From: Streptomyces sp. NBC_01445
Lineage (GTDB): Bacteria > Actinomycetota > Actinomycetes > Streptomycetales > Streptomycetaceae
Length of the DNA stretch: 64,000 bases
Assembly (NCBI RefSeq): GCF_035918235.1
Contig: NZ_CP109485.1
Location: forward strand, 5,456,001 to 5,520,000
Reading direction: 5' to 3'
Under the pieces are notes generated by a model that was not told the DNA's origin, made no database searches, and worked only from the letters and a program-made list of their open reading frames with translations. Shown here in pieces: positions 1-7,237 of this stretch. Every line of letters starts with the position of its first letter. Position 1 is the first letter of the stretch. The position numbers and the translations under genes were made by a program.

Positions 1-1475
1 GCGTCGATCCCTGCGACGTCCGCGACGAGGTGGGCGAGCGCGGTGGCCAGGCGCGCCGCGTCGACCTCGGCCTCGATGGGCGGGGCGTGCACGGCGAACT
101 GCGCGCGCCCGGGCCCGATCAGCTCGACCGCCCCGTCGACGCCCGCGGCGACGACCGCGTCGAGCATCACCTTCGTCCGGGTCAGCTGCGCGTCGCCGGA
201 GTCGAGGAGCTGGTAGCCGAGCACGTTGTCGACGAGCGTGGTCATGCGGCTGTAGCCGGCCGCGAGGTGGTGCAGGATCTGGTTGGCCTCGGGCCACAGC
301 TGGCCCGCGTCGTCCGCGGCCAGAGTGGTGAGCTGGCCGCGCAGTTCGTCGAGGGGGCCGCGCAGCGACTGGCCGAGGACGGCGAGGAGCTGCTCGTGCC
401 GGGCCGCGAGTGCCTCGTAACGGTCCTTCTCGCGCTCGGCGAGAGCGGCGATCCGGTCCTTCTCGGCGGAGAGTTCCTCGGTGTGCTGCTCGGTGATCGT
501 GGCGAGTTCGGCGGCGTGCTCCTCTTCGGCACGCGCGGTCTGCGCCTCGTGCTCCTCGACGGTGCGCGCGAGCGTCTCCGCGTGCTCCGTGGCGGCGCGC
601 TCCGTCTCCTTGTCGCGCCGGTCGATCTCCTCCGTGTGCGCCACGACGAGCTCGTCGTAGGGCCGCCGGTCGGTGAACGTCATCACGGCGCCGACCAGTT
701 GGTCACCGTCGCGGACGGGCGCCGTCGTCATGTCGACGGGCACCTGCGCGCCGCTCTTCGACCACAGGACCTGCCCGCGCACCCGGTGCTTGCGCCCGGA
801 GCGCAGGGTGTCGGCGAGCGGGGACTCCTCGTACGGGAACGGCTCGCCGTCGGCGCGGGAGTGGAGGACGAGTGCGTGCAGCTCCTGTCCGCCCATGTCG
901 CTGGCGCGGAACCCGAGGATCTGCGCGGCGGCCGGGTTGACGAGCACGATCCGTCCGTCGGTGTCGGTGCCGACGACGCCCTCGGCGGCGGCGCGCAGGA
1001 TCATCTCGGTCTGGCGCTGCGAACGCGCGAGCTCGGCCTCGGTGTCGACGGTCCCCGACAAGTCGCGCACGACGAGCATCAGCAGCTCGGCCTCGCCGCC
1101 GTAGGACCCGTACGAGCTGTTGCCGTAGCCGTCGACGGCGTCGCGGCCGTCGGCGAGGTTGGCGCTCGTGACCTCGACGGGGAACTCGCTGCCGTCGGTG
1201 CGGCGGGCCATCATCCGGGTCGGCTTGGTGCGCCCGCGCTCGTCCGTGGTGTCGGGCCTGCGCATCGATCCGGGGATGAGCCGCGAGTCGAACTCGGGCA
1301 GCAGATCGAGCAGTCCGCGCCCCACGAGGGCGGTGCCCGGGGCTTCGAAGGCTTCCAGGGCGATGGTGTTCGCGTTGACGACAGTCCCGTTGGCGTTGAC
1401 CAGCACCAGCGCGTCCGGGAGCGCGTCGAGTATGGCTGCGAGGCGAGCAGCGCCTCGGGATGGCCTGCTGCTCAC
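1..1475 (-). CDS. PAS-domain sensor protein with degenerate histidine-kinase dimerisation region (C-terminus outside window)
   Basis: The reading frame starts at a GTG at 1475, behind the strong ribosome binding site AGGGAGGAAG, and runs off the left edge after about 491 codons. Two PAS domains are visible (residues about 10-140 and 150-270; the second contains GVVGTDTDGRIVLVNPAAA). A charged, Glu/Ala-rich coiled coil follows (about 275-360), and then a segment LLAVLGQSLRGPLDEL that aligns with the HisKA motif (F/L)LAxxSHELRTPL. The histidine is replaced by Gln, so the visible part should not autophosphorylate by the usual route. It is cytoplasmic as far as can be seen, with no membrane segment. 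The family often ends in an ATPase-like or receiver region, which cannot be checked here. Ligand and partner are unknown. Confidence 0.85.
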   Translation of the reverse strand, partial: MSSRPSRGAARLAAILDALPDALVLVNANGTVVNANTIALEAFEAPGTALVGRGLLDLLPEFDSRLIPGSMRRPDTTDERGRTKPTRMMARRTDGSEFPVEVTSANLADGRDAVDGYGNSSYGSYGGEAELLMLVVRDLSGTVDTEAELARSQRQTEMILRAAAEGVVGTDTDGRIVLVNPAAAQILGFRASDMGGQELHALVLHSRADGEPFPYEESPLADTLRSGRKHRVRGQVLWSKSGAQVPVDMTTAPVRDGDQLVGAVMTFTDRRPYDELVVAHTEEIDRRDKETERAATEHAETLARTVEEHEAQTARAEEEHAAELATITEQHTEELSAEKDRIAALAEREKDRYEALAARHEQLLAVLGQSLRGPLDELRGQLTTLAADDAGQLWPEANQILHHLAAGYSRMTTLVDNVLGYQLLDSGDAQLTRTKVMLDAVVAAGVDGAVELIGPGRAQFAVHAPPIEAEVDAARLATALAHLVADVAGID

Positions 1476-1762
1476 GACGACGCTTCCTCCCTGATTACCG
1501 CACCTTGCCGACCGCGCGAGCCATCTTCCTACGTGGCTCGCGGCATGTCACGGGAGGGAGTCTACGGGCAGAGGTTGTGCTCGCGGCGCCGGATGAGAGG
1601 GAGGTCGCACGCGGAAGATGTGCCCTTGGAATGAAGATGCGTGAGGGCGAGGCCCTCCCCGGCCGTGCGACGGCGGGTCATGCATGGGCATATGCCTGGT
1701 CACAGGGTGTCCGGCGCCGCGCCGCACCTTGGCACGCTCCCCACACAATGGACCGCGCTCGT
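1476..1762. other. Intergenic region, no gene seen
   Basis: This stretch of 287 bases lies between the sensor gene and the 3' end of the protease inhibitor gene, both on the minus strand. It holds the ribosome binding site of the sensor gene (about 1481-1493). Open frames here lack a credible start or coding bias. I see no convincing terminator hairpin. Confidence 0.5.
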
Positions 1763-2212
1763 TCACGGACCGGTCGCGGGCAGTACGGGAATGAGCCCCT
1801 GCCACCGCGAGATCTCACAGCCGTCGGTCCTCTTGTACGTCGCGTCGACGGGCCGGCCGTGCCACGTTCCGGTGACGCGGGCGGTCGCGGGGCCTCCGTA
1901 CTGCATCGTGCACTGGGAGTCCGGCGAGCTCGGCGCGAACGGGTCGCGGCCGTTCGCGGACAGCTCGTCGAGCCGCGCGCACGCGTTCGCGGGTTCCGGA
2001 TGGGTGCCGCCCGAGGGCCCGCACTCCAGCTCGTACGTCCCGTCCCTTCCGTCACCCGTGCCGGTGACGGCGACCCGTAGCTGGTCCTCGACGGCGGGCT
2101 TGGCGAACAACTGAGGCAGGTGGAGCGGACCCGTGTCGGCGTGGGCGGCGGGGACCGCGGAGAGTGCGGCGGCGGAGGCGGCGGCGGTGAGTGCGATGCG
2201 GCGCAGCAACAT
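1763..2212 (-). CDS. Secreted SSI-family (subtilisin inhibitor-like) protease inhibitor
   Basis: The product of 149 residues starts MLLRRIALTAAASAAALSAV and has a clean Sec signal peptide, probably cleaved after AHA around residue 29. The mature part has the Streptomyces subtilisin inhibitor (SSI, family I16) pattern. The two disulfide pairs are visible as YELEC...ACARL and QCTMQY...DGCEISRW. The reactive-site loop C-T-M-Q-Y aligns with SSI C-P-M-V-Y, which puts Met at P1, typical of inhibitors of subtilisin- and chymotrypsin-like proteases. SSI proteins act outside the cell as homodimers, often against the strain's own secreted proteases. The longer open frame upstream lacks a binding site; the ATG at 2212 follows GTGGAG. 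Confidence 0.93.
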   Translation of the reverse strand: MLLRRIALTAAASAAALSAVPAAHADTGPLHLPQLFAKPAVEDQLRVAVTGTGDGRDGTYELECGPSGGTHPEPANACARLDELSANGRDPFAPSSPDSQCTMQYGGPATARVTGTWHGRPVDATYKRTDGCEISRWQGLIPVLPATGP

Positions 2213-2386
2213 GTGGGCTCCACGAATGAGTGAGAAGAGAAGACTGTGGAACCGCACCGTCCCGAGCGGCTCCACCGCGTCTAACGCCGGGCGGCCCGCG
2301 ATGTTGCGGTGGGCCCCGGGACACGAGGGCGAACAGAAGGGCTTTGCTCTCCGGCCTGGACGCCTAGTACCGTGGGGGCCAATTGG

Positions 2387-2409
2387 TGACACGGCGCGAT
2401 GCTGTGTCA
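2387..2409. repeat. Imperfect inverted repeat upstream of tRNA-Ser
   Basis: TGACACGGC (2387-2395) can pair with GCTGTGTCA (2401-2409) with one mismatch and a five-base loop. It lies about 40 bases upstream of the tRNA-Ser gene and could be part of its promoter region or a weak hairpin. No function can be assigned. Confidence 0.3.
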
Positions 2410-2451
2410 TCATCTGGACGCACCACTCGCGCTCGCGCGGGGGGTCGTGCT

Positions 2452-2542
2452 GGAGGCGTCGCCTAGTCCGGTCTATGGCGCCGCACTGCTAATGCGGTTT
2501 GGGCCTTAAAGCCCATCGAGGGTTCAAATCCCTCCGCCTCCG
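2452..2542 (+). tRNA. tRNA-Ser (anticodon GCT)
   Basis: The acceptor stem GGAGGCG (2452-2458) pairs with CGCCTCC (2535-2541), followed by discriminator G. The anticodon stem CCGCA/TGCGG encloses the loop CTGCTAA, giving anticodon GCT for serine AGC/AGU codons. The T arm is GAGGG-TTCAAAT-CCCTC, and the long class II variable arm typical of tRNA-Ser is present (91 nt in all). The 3' CCA is not encoded. Confidence 0.97.
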
Positions 2543-2552
2543 CTCCAAGATC

Positions 2553-2590
2553 CGAAGCCCCGGTCCTGATGGACCGGGGCTTCGGCGTTT
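2553..2590 (+). terminator. Rho-independent terminator of tRNA-Ser(GCT)
   Basis: A perfect 14-base-pair stem, CGAAGCCCCGGTCC (2553-2566) with its complement at 2571-2584, has a TGAT loop and starts 10 bases after the tRNA. The tract after it is only weakly T-rich (GGCGTTT), as is usual in Streptomyces. Confidence 0.85.
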
Positions 2591-2642
2591 CGGACCCGCG
2601 AGACGGTGTTTGCCCAGCTCGCAAGGGGTGCGGCAAACGGAT

Positions 2643-2671
2643 TTCACATGACGGCGGCAGTCATGTAATGT
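2643..2671 (+). promoter_or_regulatory. Sigma-70-type promoter of tRNA-Arg overlapped by an inverted repeat
   Basis: TTCACA (2643-2648) and TAATGT (2666-2671) are separated by 17 bases, close to the TTGACA/TAnnnT vegetative consensus. The tRNA starts 58 bases downstream of the -10 box. A perfect 7-base inverted repeat, ACATGAC (2646-2652) and GTCATGT (2660-2666), fills the space between the two boxes, so a DNA-binding protein at this site would overlap the promoter. Confidence 0.55.
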
Positions 2672-2728
2672 TCTTCCTGTCGCCGGGAACGGGCCGAAGG
2701 GGCCGGGACCGAGACAAAAACAGAACAA

Positions 2729-2801
2729 GCACTCGTAGCTTAACGGATAGAGCATCTGACTACGGATCAGAAGGTTGCAGGTTCGAATCCTGCCGAGTGC
2801 A
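2729..2801 (+). tRNA. tRNA-Arg (anticodon ACG)
   Basis: The acceptor stem GCACTCG (2729-2735) pairs with CGAGTGC (2794-2800), discriminator A. The anticodon stem TCTGA/TCAGA carries the loop CTACGGA, so the anticodon is ACG, whose first base is normally deaminated to inosine. TadA, the enzyme that does this, is encoded at 24.7 kb. The D and T arms are canonical (GTTCGAAT). Confidence 0.97.
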
Positions 2802-2810
2802 CACAGGTGA

Positions 2811-2842
2811 GAGGCCCCCGGAGAGATCCGGGGGCCTCTTGC
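2811..2842 (+). terminator. Terminator of tRNA-Arg
   Basis: GAGGCCCCCGGA (2811-2822) pairs perfectly with TCCGGGGGCCTC (2827-2838) around a GAGA loop, followed by TTG. It also lies directly at the 3' end of the convergent GNAT gene and may stop transcription from both sides. Confidence 0.85.
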
Positions 2843-2843
2843 G

Positions 2844-3716
2844 TTATGCCCGTACGGCGGCGAAGTCGTACACGGCCCATTCGGTCAGAGGGACGTATCC
2901 GATTCGCTGGTAGAGGGCGTTGCTGGTGGCGTTGGCCGGGTTTGCGTACAGGGCGACCTCCTTGGCGCCTGCGGCCAGGGCGGCTCGGGTCACCTCGACC
3001 GTCACAGCGCCTGCGTAGCCGCGACCGCGCAGGTGAGCCGGGGTGTAGACGGGGTCCACCCGGACCATGCCGCCGACCAGCGAGGTCATGCCCGCCATGG
3101 AGACCGGGGTGCCGTCAGGGGTCTCCCAGAACGTGTAGTGCTTGTCGCCGAAGCGGGTGTCGGCCCAGGTGTCGGCGTCGATGGTGACGTCTTCCCCGAC
3201 GTCGGCGGCGAACTCGCGGTGCCAGCGGAAGAGTTGCTCGCGGTCCTGCTCGCCCACGCGTCGGCCCCGGCCCGCCGGGACCGGCTCCGGTGGGGTGAGC
3301 GTGCCGAGGCGGTACAGACGGATCCGCGTGCTGAGTGTCGGCGTCGCGCCTGTGTGCCGCTGCCAGGCCTCGGCGAAAGCGGTGGAGGTGTCGTGGGCCG
3401 CGCTCACGATGGGGAGTACGTGGCCGAGGCCGGCCAGGAGCTCGGCGAGGGCTTCGGCGTCCTCGGGGGCGAGAGGGGTGAGGCTCAGGGGGCCGTGCTG
3501 GGTGAAGCGGTAGAAGACGGCACGGACCTCGCCCGCCCGCTCCAAGGTGCCGAAGACGGGGGCATGCGCACGGTATGCCTCTGTGCCGAGTGCCCGCAGT
3601 TTCTCGGTCGACGTCAGCGGCGTGGTGTGCAGGGCGGGGCGTGAGCGCAGGAAGTCTCCGGCCCGGGCGAGAAAGTCGTCGATGTCTTCGGTGAGGTGCC
3701 AGTCGTACGGTCGCAT
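2844..3716 (-). CDS. GNAT-family N-acetyltransferase
   Basis: The product has 290 residues. The C-terminal half (about 150-290) is a recognisable GNAT domain with the acetyl-CoA loop as PAHLRGRGYAGAVTVEV (motif R/Q-x-x-G-x-G/A) and the following ALYANPANATSNALYQRIGYVP, a form common in actinobacterial GNAT proteins (F/Y-x-N/D-x-x-N-x-x-S-x-x-x-Y-x-x-x-G-Y). The N-terminal half is the variable substrate-side domain found in paired GNAT proteins. It is cytoplasmic and the substrate is unknown. The gene is monocistronic, with a terminator shared with tRNA-Arg at its 3' end. Confidence 0.85.
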   Translation of the reverse strand: MRPYDWHLTEDIDDFLARAGDFLRSRPALHTTPLTSTEKLRALGTEAYRAHAPVFGTLERAGEVRAVFYRFTQHGPLSLTPLAPEDAEALAELLAGLGHVLPIVSAAHDTSTAFAEAWQRHTGATPTLSTRIRLYRLGTLTPPEPVPAGRGRRVGEQDREQLFRWHREFAADVGEDVTIDADTWADTRFGDKHYTFWETPDGTPVSMAGMTSLVGGMVRVDPVYTPAHLRGRGYAGAVTVEVTRAALAAGAKEVALYANPANATSNALYQRIGYVPLTEWAVYDFAAVRA

Positions 3717-3748
3717 GCCTCATGGTTTCCGATGTGCTCCCGCTCCGG

Positions 3749-3892
3749 CTAGAACGTCAGGAGCCAGACGGTGATCCCGATCGGTATGAGTGCGCAGGTC
3801 AGGCCGGCGGTCAGGAGTACGGCGGCCAGGGCCCGGCGCTGCCACGGTCCCCACCCCTGATCACGTCCCCGAACAGCAGGAACGCACCGCAG
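3749..3892 (-). CDS. Possible small membrane protein with only a CTG start
   Basis: This open frame of 47 codons ends in WQRRALAAVLLTAGLTCALI followed by PIGITVWLLTF, which looks like a real single-helix membrane protein with a basic N-terminal flank. After the upstream in-frame stop there is no ATG, GTG or TTG; the first possible initiator is CTG at 3892. It may be a weakly expressed small protein, a decayed gene, or chance. It lies between a GNAT gene and a divergently read DUF2797 gene. Confidence 0.3.
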   Translation of the reverse strand: MRCVPAVRGRDQGWGPWQRRALAAVLLTAGLTCALIPIGITVWLLTF

Positions 3893-3931
3893 CCCCTGGC
3901 GATGTCAGTGCCCGGGAGTAGCGTCCTGAGC

Positions 3932-4909
3932 ATGACGTGGTGGTGCACCGGGGTGCGGTGGCGGGTCGGGGGCGGGCCGGCGCTGGGGTGGTACGGGGAG
4001 GGGAAGGGGGAGCGCGAGAGTCCCCTCGCCTTCGGGGACGTGCTGGCTTTCCGGGCCGTGGGCGGGCGCAGATGTCTCGGGGTGTGGCGGGGCGGCCGGC
4101 GTACGCCGTGTCCGGCGGCGGCGGTGCTGCCCGGGCGGGGGACGCGCGCGCAGTGTGCCGAGTGCGCCGGGATCGACCGGGCGCGCTCCGTTGCCGCGGA
4201 CACCATGGCGGACGACCCGAGACCCTACCACGTGTATCTGGCCTGGTTCGGGAGCGGGATGGTGAAGGTGGGGATCACCGGGGTCGGGCGGGGGTCCGCC
4301 CGGCTGCTCGAACAAGGGGCCGTCGCGTTCACGTGGTTGGGGCGCGGGCCGCTGATGGCGGCGCGGCGGGCGGAGGAACTGCTGCGCAGCGCGCTCGGCG
4401 TTCCGGACCGGATTCCGTACGCGCAGAAGCGGGCCGTACGGGCGGCGCTGCCCCCGGCCGGTGAGCGGGCGGGGGAGCTGGCCAGGGCGCATGCCACGGC
4501 CGTCGCGCTCGCGGGGTGGCCCGAGTCGCTGGAGCGGCTGCCGTGCGAGGTGGTCGATCACGCGGAGGTCTTCGGGATCGAGGACGGAGTGGACGGTGCG
4601 GCAGGCGGTGGGCGGCTCGGGGGCGTGGGGAGCGTCGTGAGCGAGTTGGTCGAGGGCGGGGTGGTCGTGGGGACGCTGGTCGCCGCCGCGGGGCCGGATC
4701 TGCATCTCGTGGAGCGAATGGGGTCTCCCCTGCTCGAGCGAAGCCGAGAGCTTGGGGAAGGGCGGCGGCTCGTGGTCGACACCCGGCTGCTCGGCGGGTG
4801 GCGGCTCGAGGCGTTGGGGAAGTCGGAGCGGGAGGCGGCGGACGTGGTGACCTCCGTGCCGGTGAAACCGGTGAAAGAGGTGTCCGCGCTGCAGGGCGGG
4901 TTGTTCTAG
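3932..4909 (+). CDS. DUF2797 family protein
   Basis: The product has 325 residues from the ATG at 3932 (MTWWCTGVRW), which matches the usual beginning of this family better than the upstream open frame (to 3722), which overlaps the possible minus-strand gene. Visible features are a Cys pair QCAEC around residue 68 and the stretch YHVYLAWFGSGMVKVGITG, which resembles a GIY-YIG-like strand order (family observation; function unknown). Between about residues 265 and 279 a short Streptomyces-type repeat (4721-4762) is read in frame, adding a tail loop absent from the surrounding pattern. It is a single gene with no operon partner. Confidence 0.75.
   Translation: MTWWCTGVRWRVGGGPALGWYGEGKGERESPLAFGDVLAFRAVGGRRCLGVWRGGRRTPCPAAAVLPGRGTRAQCAECAGIDRARSVAADTMADDPRPYHVYLAWFGSGMVKVGITGVGRGSARLLEQGAVAFTWLGRGPLMAARRAEELLRSALGVPDRIPYAQKRAVRAALPPAGERAGELARAHATAVALAGWPESLERLPCEVVDHAEVFGIEDGVDGAAGGGRLGGVGSVVSELVEGGVVVGTLVAAAGPDLHLVERMGSPLLERSRELGEGRRLVVDTRLLGGWRLEALGKSEREAADVVTSVPVKPVKEVSALQGGLF
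4721..4762 (+). repeat. Short dispersed palindromic repeat inside the DUF2797 gene
   Basis: The segment reads GGGTCTCCCC, then TGCTCGAGCGAAGCCGAGAG, then CTTGGGGAAGGG. TCCCC (4726-4730) can pair with GGGGA (4754-4758), and GCTC with GAGC inside. I remember very similar 40-base elements at many places in Streptomyces genomes. Here it is in frame and encodes GSPLLERSRELGEG. Confidence 0.5.
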
Positions 4910-5039
4910 GACTGTTCTGAGGCTGTTCCAGGAGGAGGCGCGAGGGGGCGCCGGGTTTTGCCGACCGGATGGTCAAGTCTCGCTTCCCGTAGGGCAATGG
5001 GGGTGGACACCGTCCGTCGCCGCACCGCATCGTGAGGAC

Positions 5040-5432
5040 ATGAGTGATCACGGAGTAGCACCTGTCGGGCCGGAGGGCAGTTCCGGTCCCGCCTGTACCG
5101 TCCGGCCCGTGCCCGTCTTCGAACCGCCTTACTACGCCGCCGTGTTCACCTCGGTGCGCACGCCCGGAGACAACGGGTACGGGGCGACCGCCGAGCGGAT
5201 GTCGGAATTGGTCAGGGAGATACCGGGGTTCCTGGGGGAGGATTCCGCGGTCTCGGAAGGCGGGCTGCGGATCACCGTCGCCTACTTCCGGCACGAGGAA
5301 GGGCTCAAGGAGTGGGCCGGGAACGGGGAGCACCGGGAGGCCCAGCGGCGCGGGCGCGCCGAGTGGTACGAGAGCTACTCCCTCCATGTCGCCAAGGTCG
5401 AGCGGAGCCACGGATTTGAGCGCGGAGAGTAA
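5040..5432 (+). CDS. Antibiotic biosynthesis monooxygenase (ABM) domain protein
   Basis: The product has 130 residues. The segment YYAAVFTSVRTPGDNGYGAT...MSELVREIPGFLGEDSA...ITVAYFRHEEGLKEWAGNGEHREAQRRGRAEWYESYSLHVAKVER is a complete ABM ferredoxin-like fold, with the typical W...H..A...G pattern at the end. Such proteins are small cytoplasmic monooxygenases or ligand-binding dimers; the substrate is unknown. The first 30 residues are a disordered extension. Its 3' end overlaps the start of the amidohydrolase gene, so the two are probably co-translated. The start ATG follows GTGAGG. Confidence 0.85.
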   Translation: MSDHGVAPVGPEGSSGPACTVRPVPVFEPPYYAAVFTSVRTPGDNGYGATAERMSELVREIPGFLGEDSAVSEGGLRITVAYFRHEEGLKEWAGNGEHREAQRRGRAEWYESYSLHVAKVERSHGFERGE

Positions 5433-6387
5433 CGCGGAGCACGGCGCGGAGAGCAGCGCGGCGAACGGCGCGGAGGGCGGTGCGGACACCAGCACGGCCG
5501 GCGTCGGCGAGGCTGATCGGGTCGCCCGGTTCCGGGAGCGGCACGGCCTGGCCGGACTCGTCGACGTGCACACGCACTTCATGCCCGAGCGGGTCCTGAA
5601 GAAGGTGTGGGAGTACTTCGACGCGGCGGGGCCGCTGACCGGGATGGCCTGGCCCATCGCGTACCGGGAGGAAGAGGCGCAACGGCTCGCGCGGCTGCGG
5701 GAGTTCGAGGTCGAGGCCTTCACCTCCATGCTCTATCCGCACAAGGCGGGCATGGCCGAGTGGCTCAACGGATGGGCGGTCGACTTCGCGCGCCGGACGC
5801 CCGGCTGTCTGCACACGTCGACGTTCTTCCCCGAGCCGGGCGCCGACCGGTACGTGCGCGAGGCCATTGAGGCGGGCACGCGCGTCTTCAAGGCGCATGT
5901 GCAGGTCGGGGCGTACGACCCGAATGACGAACTGCTCGACCCCGTGTGGGGGATGCTCGCCGAGGCCGGTATCCCCGTGGTCATGCACTGCGGCTCCGGG
6001 CCCGCCCCCGGCAAGCACACCGGGCCCGAGCCCGTCGCCCGGCTGCTCGCCCGGCATCCGCGGCTGCCGGTGATCGTGGCCCACATGGGGATGCCCGAGT
6101 ACACGGACTTCCTCGACCTGGCCGAGCGGTACGGGGAGGTGCGCCTCGACACGACGATGGCGTTCACCGACTTCAGTGAGCGTTTTTCCCCGTTCCCGCG
6201 CGCAGAGCTCGCCCGGCTCGCCGATCTCGGGGACCGGATCCTGCTGGGCACCGACTTCCCCAACATTCCGTACCCCTATGTCCACCAGCTGGAGGCCCTG
6301 GAGCGGCTCGGTCTCGGGGAGGAGTGGCTGCGGGCCGTGTGCCACGGGAACGGGGCACGGCTGTTCGGCCTTGACCCCTTGGTGTAA
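5416..6387 (+). CDS. Amidohydrolase family protein (amidohydrolase-2 type)
   Basis: The metal-dependent TIM-barrel pattern is complete: VDVHTHF near the N-terminus (HxH), VVMHCGSGP, VIVAHMGMPEY and the terminal Asp in LLGTDFPNIPY. This is the arrangement of ACMSD-like decarboxylases and hydrolases (PF04909). I prefer the TTG at 5416 because GGAG lies 8 bases before it. An in-frame ATG at 5386 has no binding site. The first 40 residues are low-complexity (Ala/Glu/Gly). The start overlaps the ABM gene by 17 bases, pointing to a two-gene operon for oxidation and then hydrolysis or decarboxylation of an unknown small molecule. Confidence 0.85.
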   Translation: MSAESNAEHGAESSAANGAEGGADTSTAGVGEADRVARFRERHGLAGLVDVHTHFMPERVLKKVWEYFDAAGPLTGMAWPIAYREEEAQRLARLREFEVEAFTSMLYPHKAGMAEWLNGWAVDFARRTPGCLHTSTFFPEPGADRYVREAIEAGTRVFKAHVQVGAYDPNDELLDPVWGMLAEAGIPVVMHCGSGPAPGKHTGPEPVARLLARHPRLPVIVAHMGMPEYTDFLDLAERYGEVRLDTTMAFTDFSERFSPFPRAELARLADLGDRILLGTDFPNIPYPYVHQLEALERLGLGEEWLRAVCHGNGARLFGLDPLV

Positions 6388-6487
6388 CTCCTTGGACTGA
6401 CGCTCCTGAGAGACCGCTGTGCGTTTCTCAGGGAATTCACAGGTTGTCGAAAGCCGGTTCTCAGAGCGGGCGCGCAGGGTGTGCAAC

Positions 6488-7237
6488 ATGACCGCGACCT
6501 CGCCCCAGGGGCGTACCGAACTGCTGAGGCCGGACGGGACCCCCGTCCGGGTCCTCGTCGTGGACGACGAACAGGCGATCACCGAGCTGCTCTCCATGGC
6601 CCTGCGTTACGAGGGCTGGCAGATCCGCAGTGCCGGGGACGGGATGGGCGCGGTGCAGACCGCGCGCGAGTTCCGGCCCGACGCCATCGTGCTCGACATG
6701 ATGCTGCCCGACATGGACGGCCTGTCCGTGCTCGGCCGGCTGCGGCGCGAGCACCAGGACGTGCCGGTGCTGTTCCTGACCGCGAAGGACGCCGTCGAGG
6801 ACCGGATCGCCGGGCTCACGGCCGGCGGCGACGACTATGTGACCAAGCCGTTCAGCCTGGAGGAGGTCGTCGCCCGGCTGCGCGGCCTCATCCGCCGCTC
6901 GGGCGCCGCCGACCGGCGCAGCGAGTCCGTGCTCGTCGTGGGTGACCTGACGCTCGACGAGGACAGCCACGAGGTGTCGCGCGGCGGGGACGGCATCCAT
7001 CTGACCGCCACCGAGTTCGAGCTGCTCCGCTATCTGATGCGCAACCCGCGCCGGGTCCTCAGCAAGGCGCAGATACTGGACCGCGTCTGGAGCTACGACT
7101 TCGGCGGCCAGGCCAACGTCGTGGAGCTGTACATCTCGTACCTGCGCCGGAAGATCGACGCCGGGCGCGAGCCGATGATCCACACGCGGCGCGGCGCCGG
7201 ATATCTCATCAAGCCCGCAGTGCCTGTCGCGTCATGA
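6488..7237 (+). CDS. OmpR/PhoB-family response regulator
   Basis: The product has 249 residues. The receiver domain (about 20-135) has the acidic pair VDDE, phospho-acceptor Asp70 in IVLDMMLPDMDG, and the conserved Thr and Lys in FLTAKD and YVTKPF. The C-terminal winged helix (about 150-245) has the typical LTATEFELLRYLMRNPRRVLSKAQIL and VVELYISYLRRKID segments. ATG at 6488 follows AGGGTG; a GTG at 6479 is also in frame. It overlaps the following kinase gene by ATGA, so it is the cognate regulator of that kinase. It probably controls the downstream glycosyltransferase genes or the operon itself (inference). Confidence 0.95.
   Translation: MTATSPQGRTELLRPDGTPVRVLVVDDEQAITELLSMALRYEGWQIRSAGDGMGAVQTAREFRPDAIVLDMMLPDMDGLSVLGRLRREHQDVPVLFLTAKDAVEDRIAGLTAGGDDYVTKPFSLEEVVARLRGLIRRSGAADRRSESVLVVGDLTLDEDSHEVSRGGDGIHLTATEFELLRYLMRNPRRVLSKAQILDRVWSYDFGGQANVVELYISYLRRKIDAGREPMIHTRRGAGYLIKPAVPVAS

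Noticed and set aside
30..1634. Long plus-strand open frame of 534 codons
   Set aside because: It is the antisense shadow of the PAS sensor gene, which has clear domains and a strong ribosome binding site on the minus strand. The plus frame has low-complexity Arg/Val/Gly composition.
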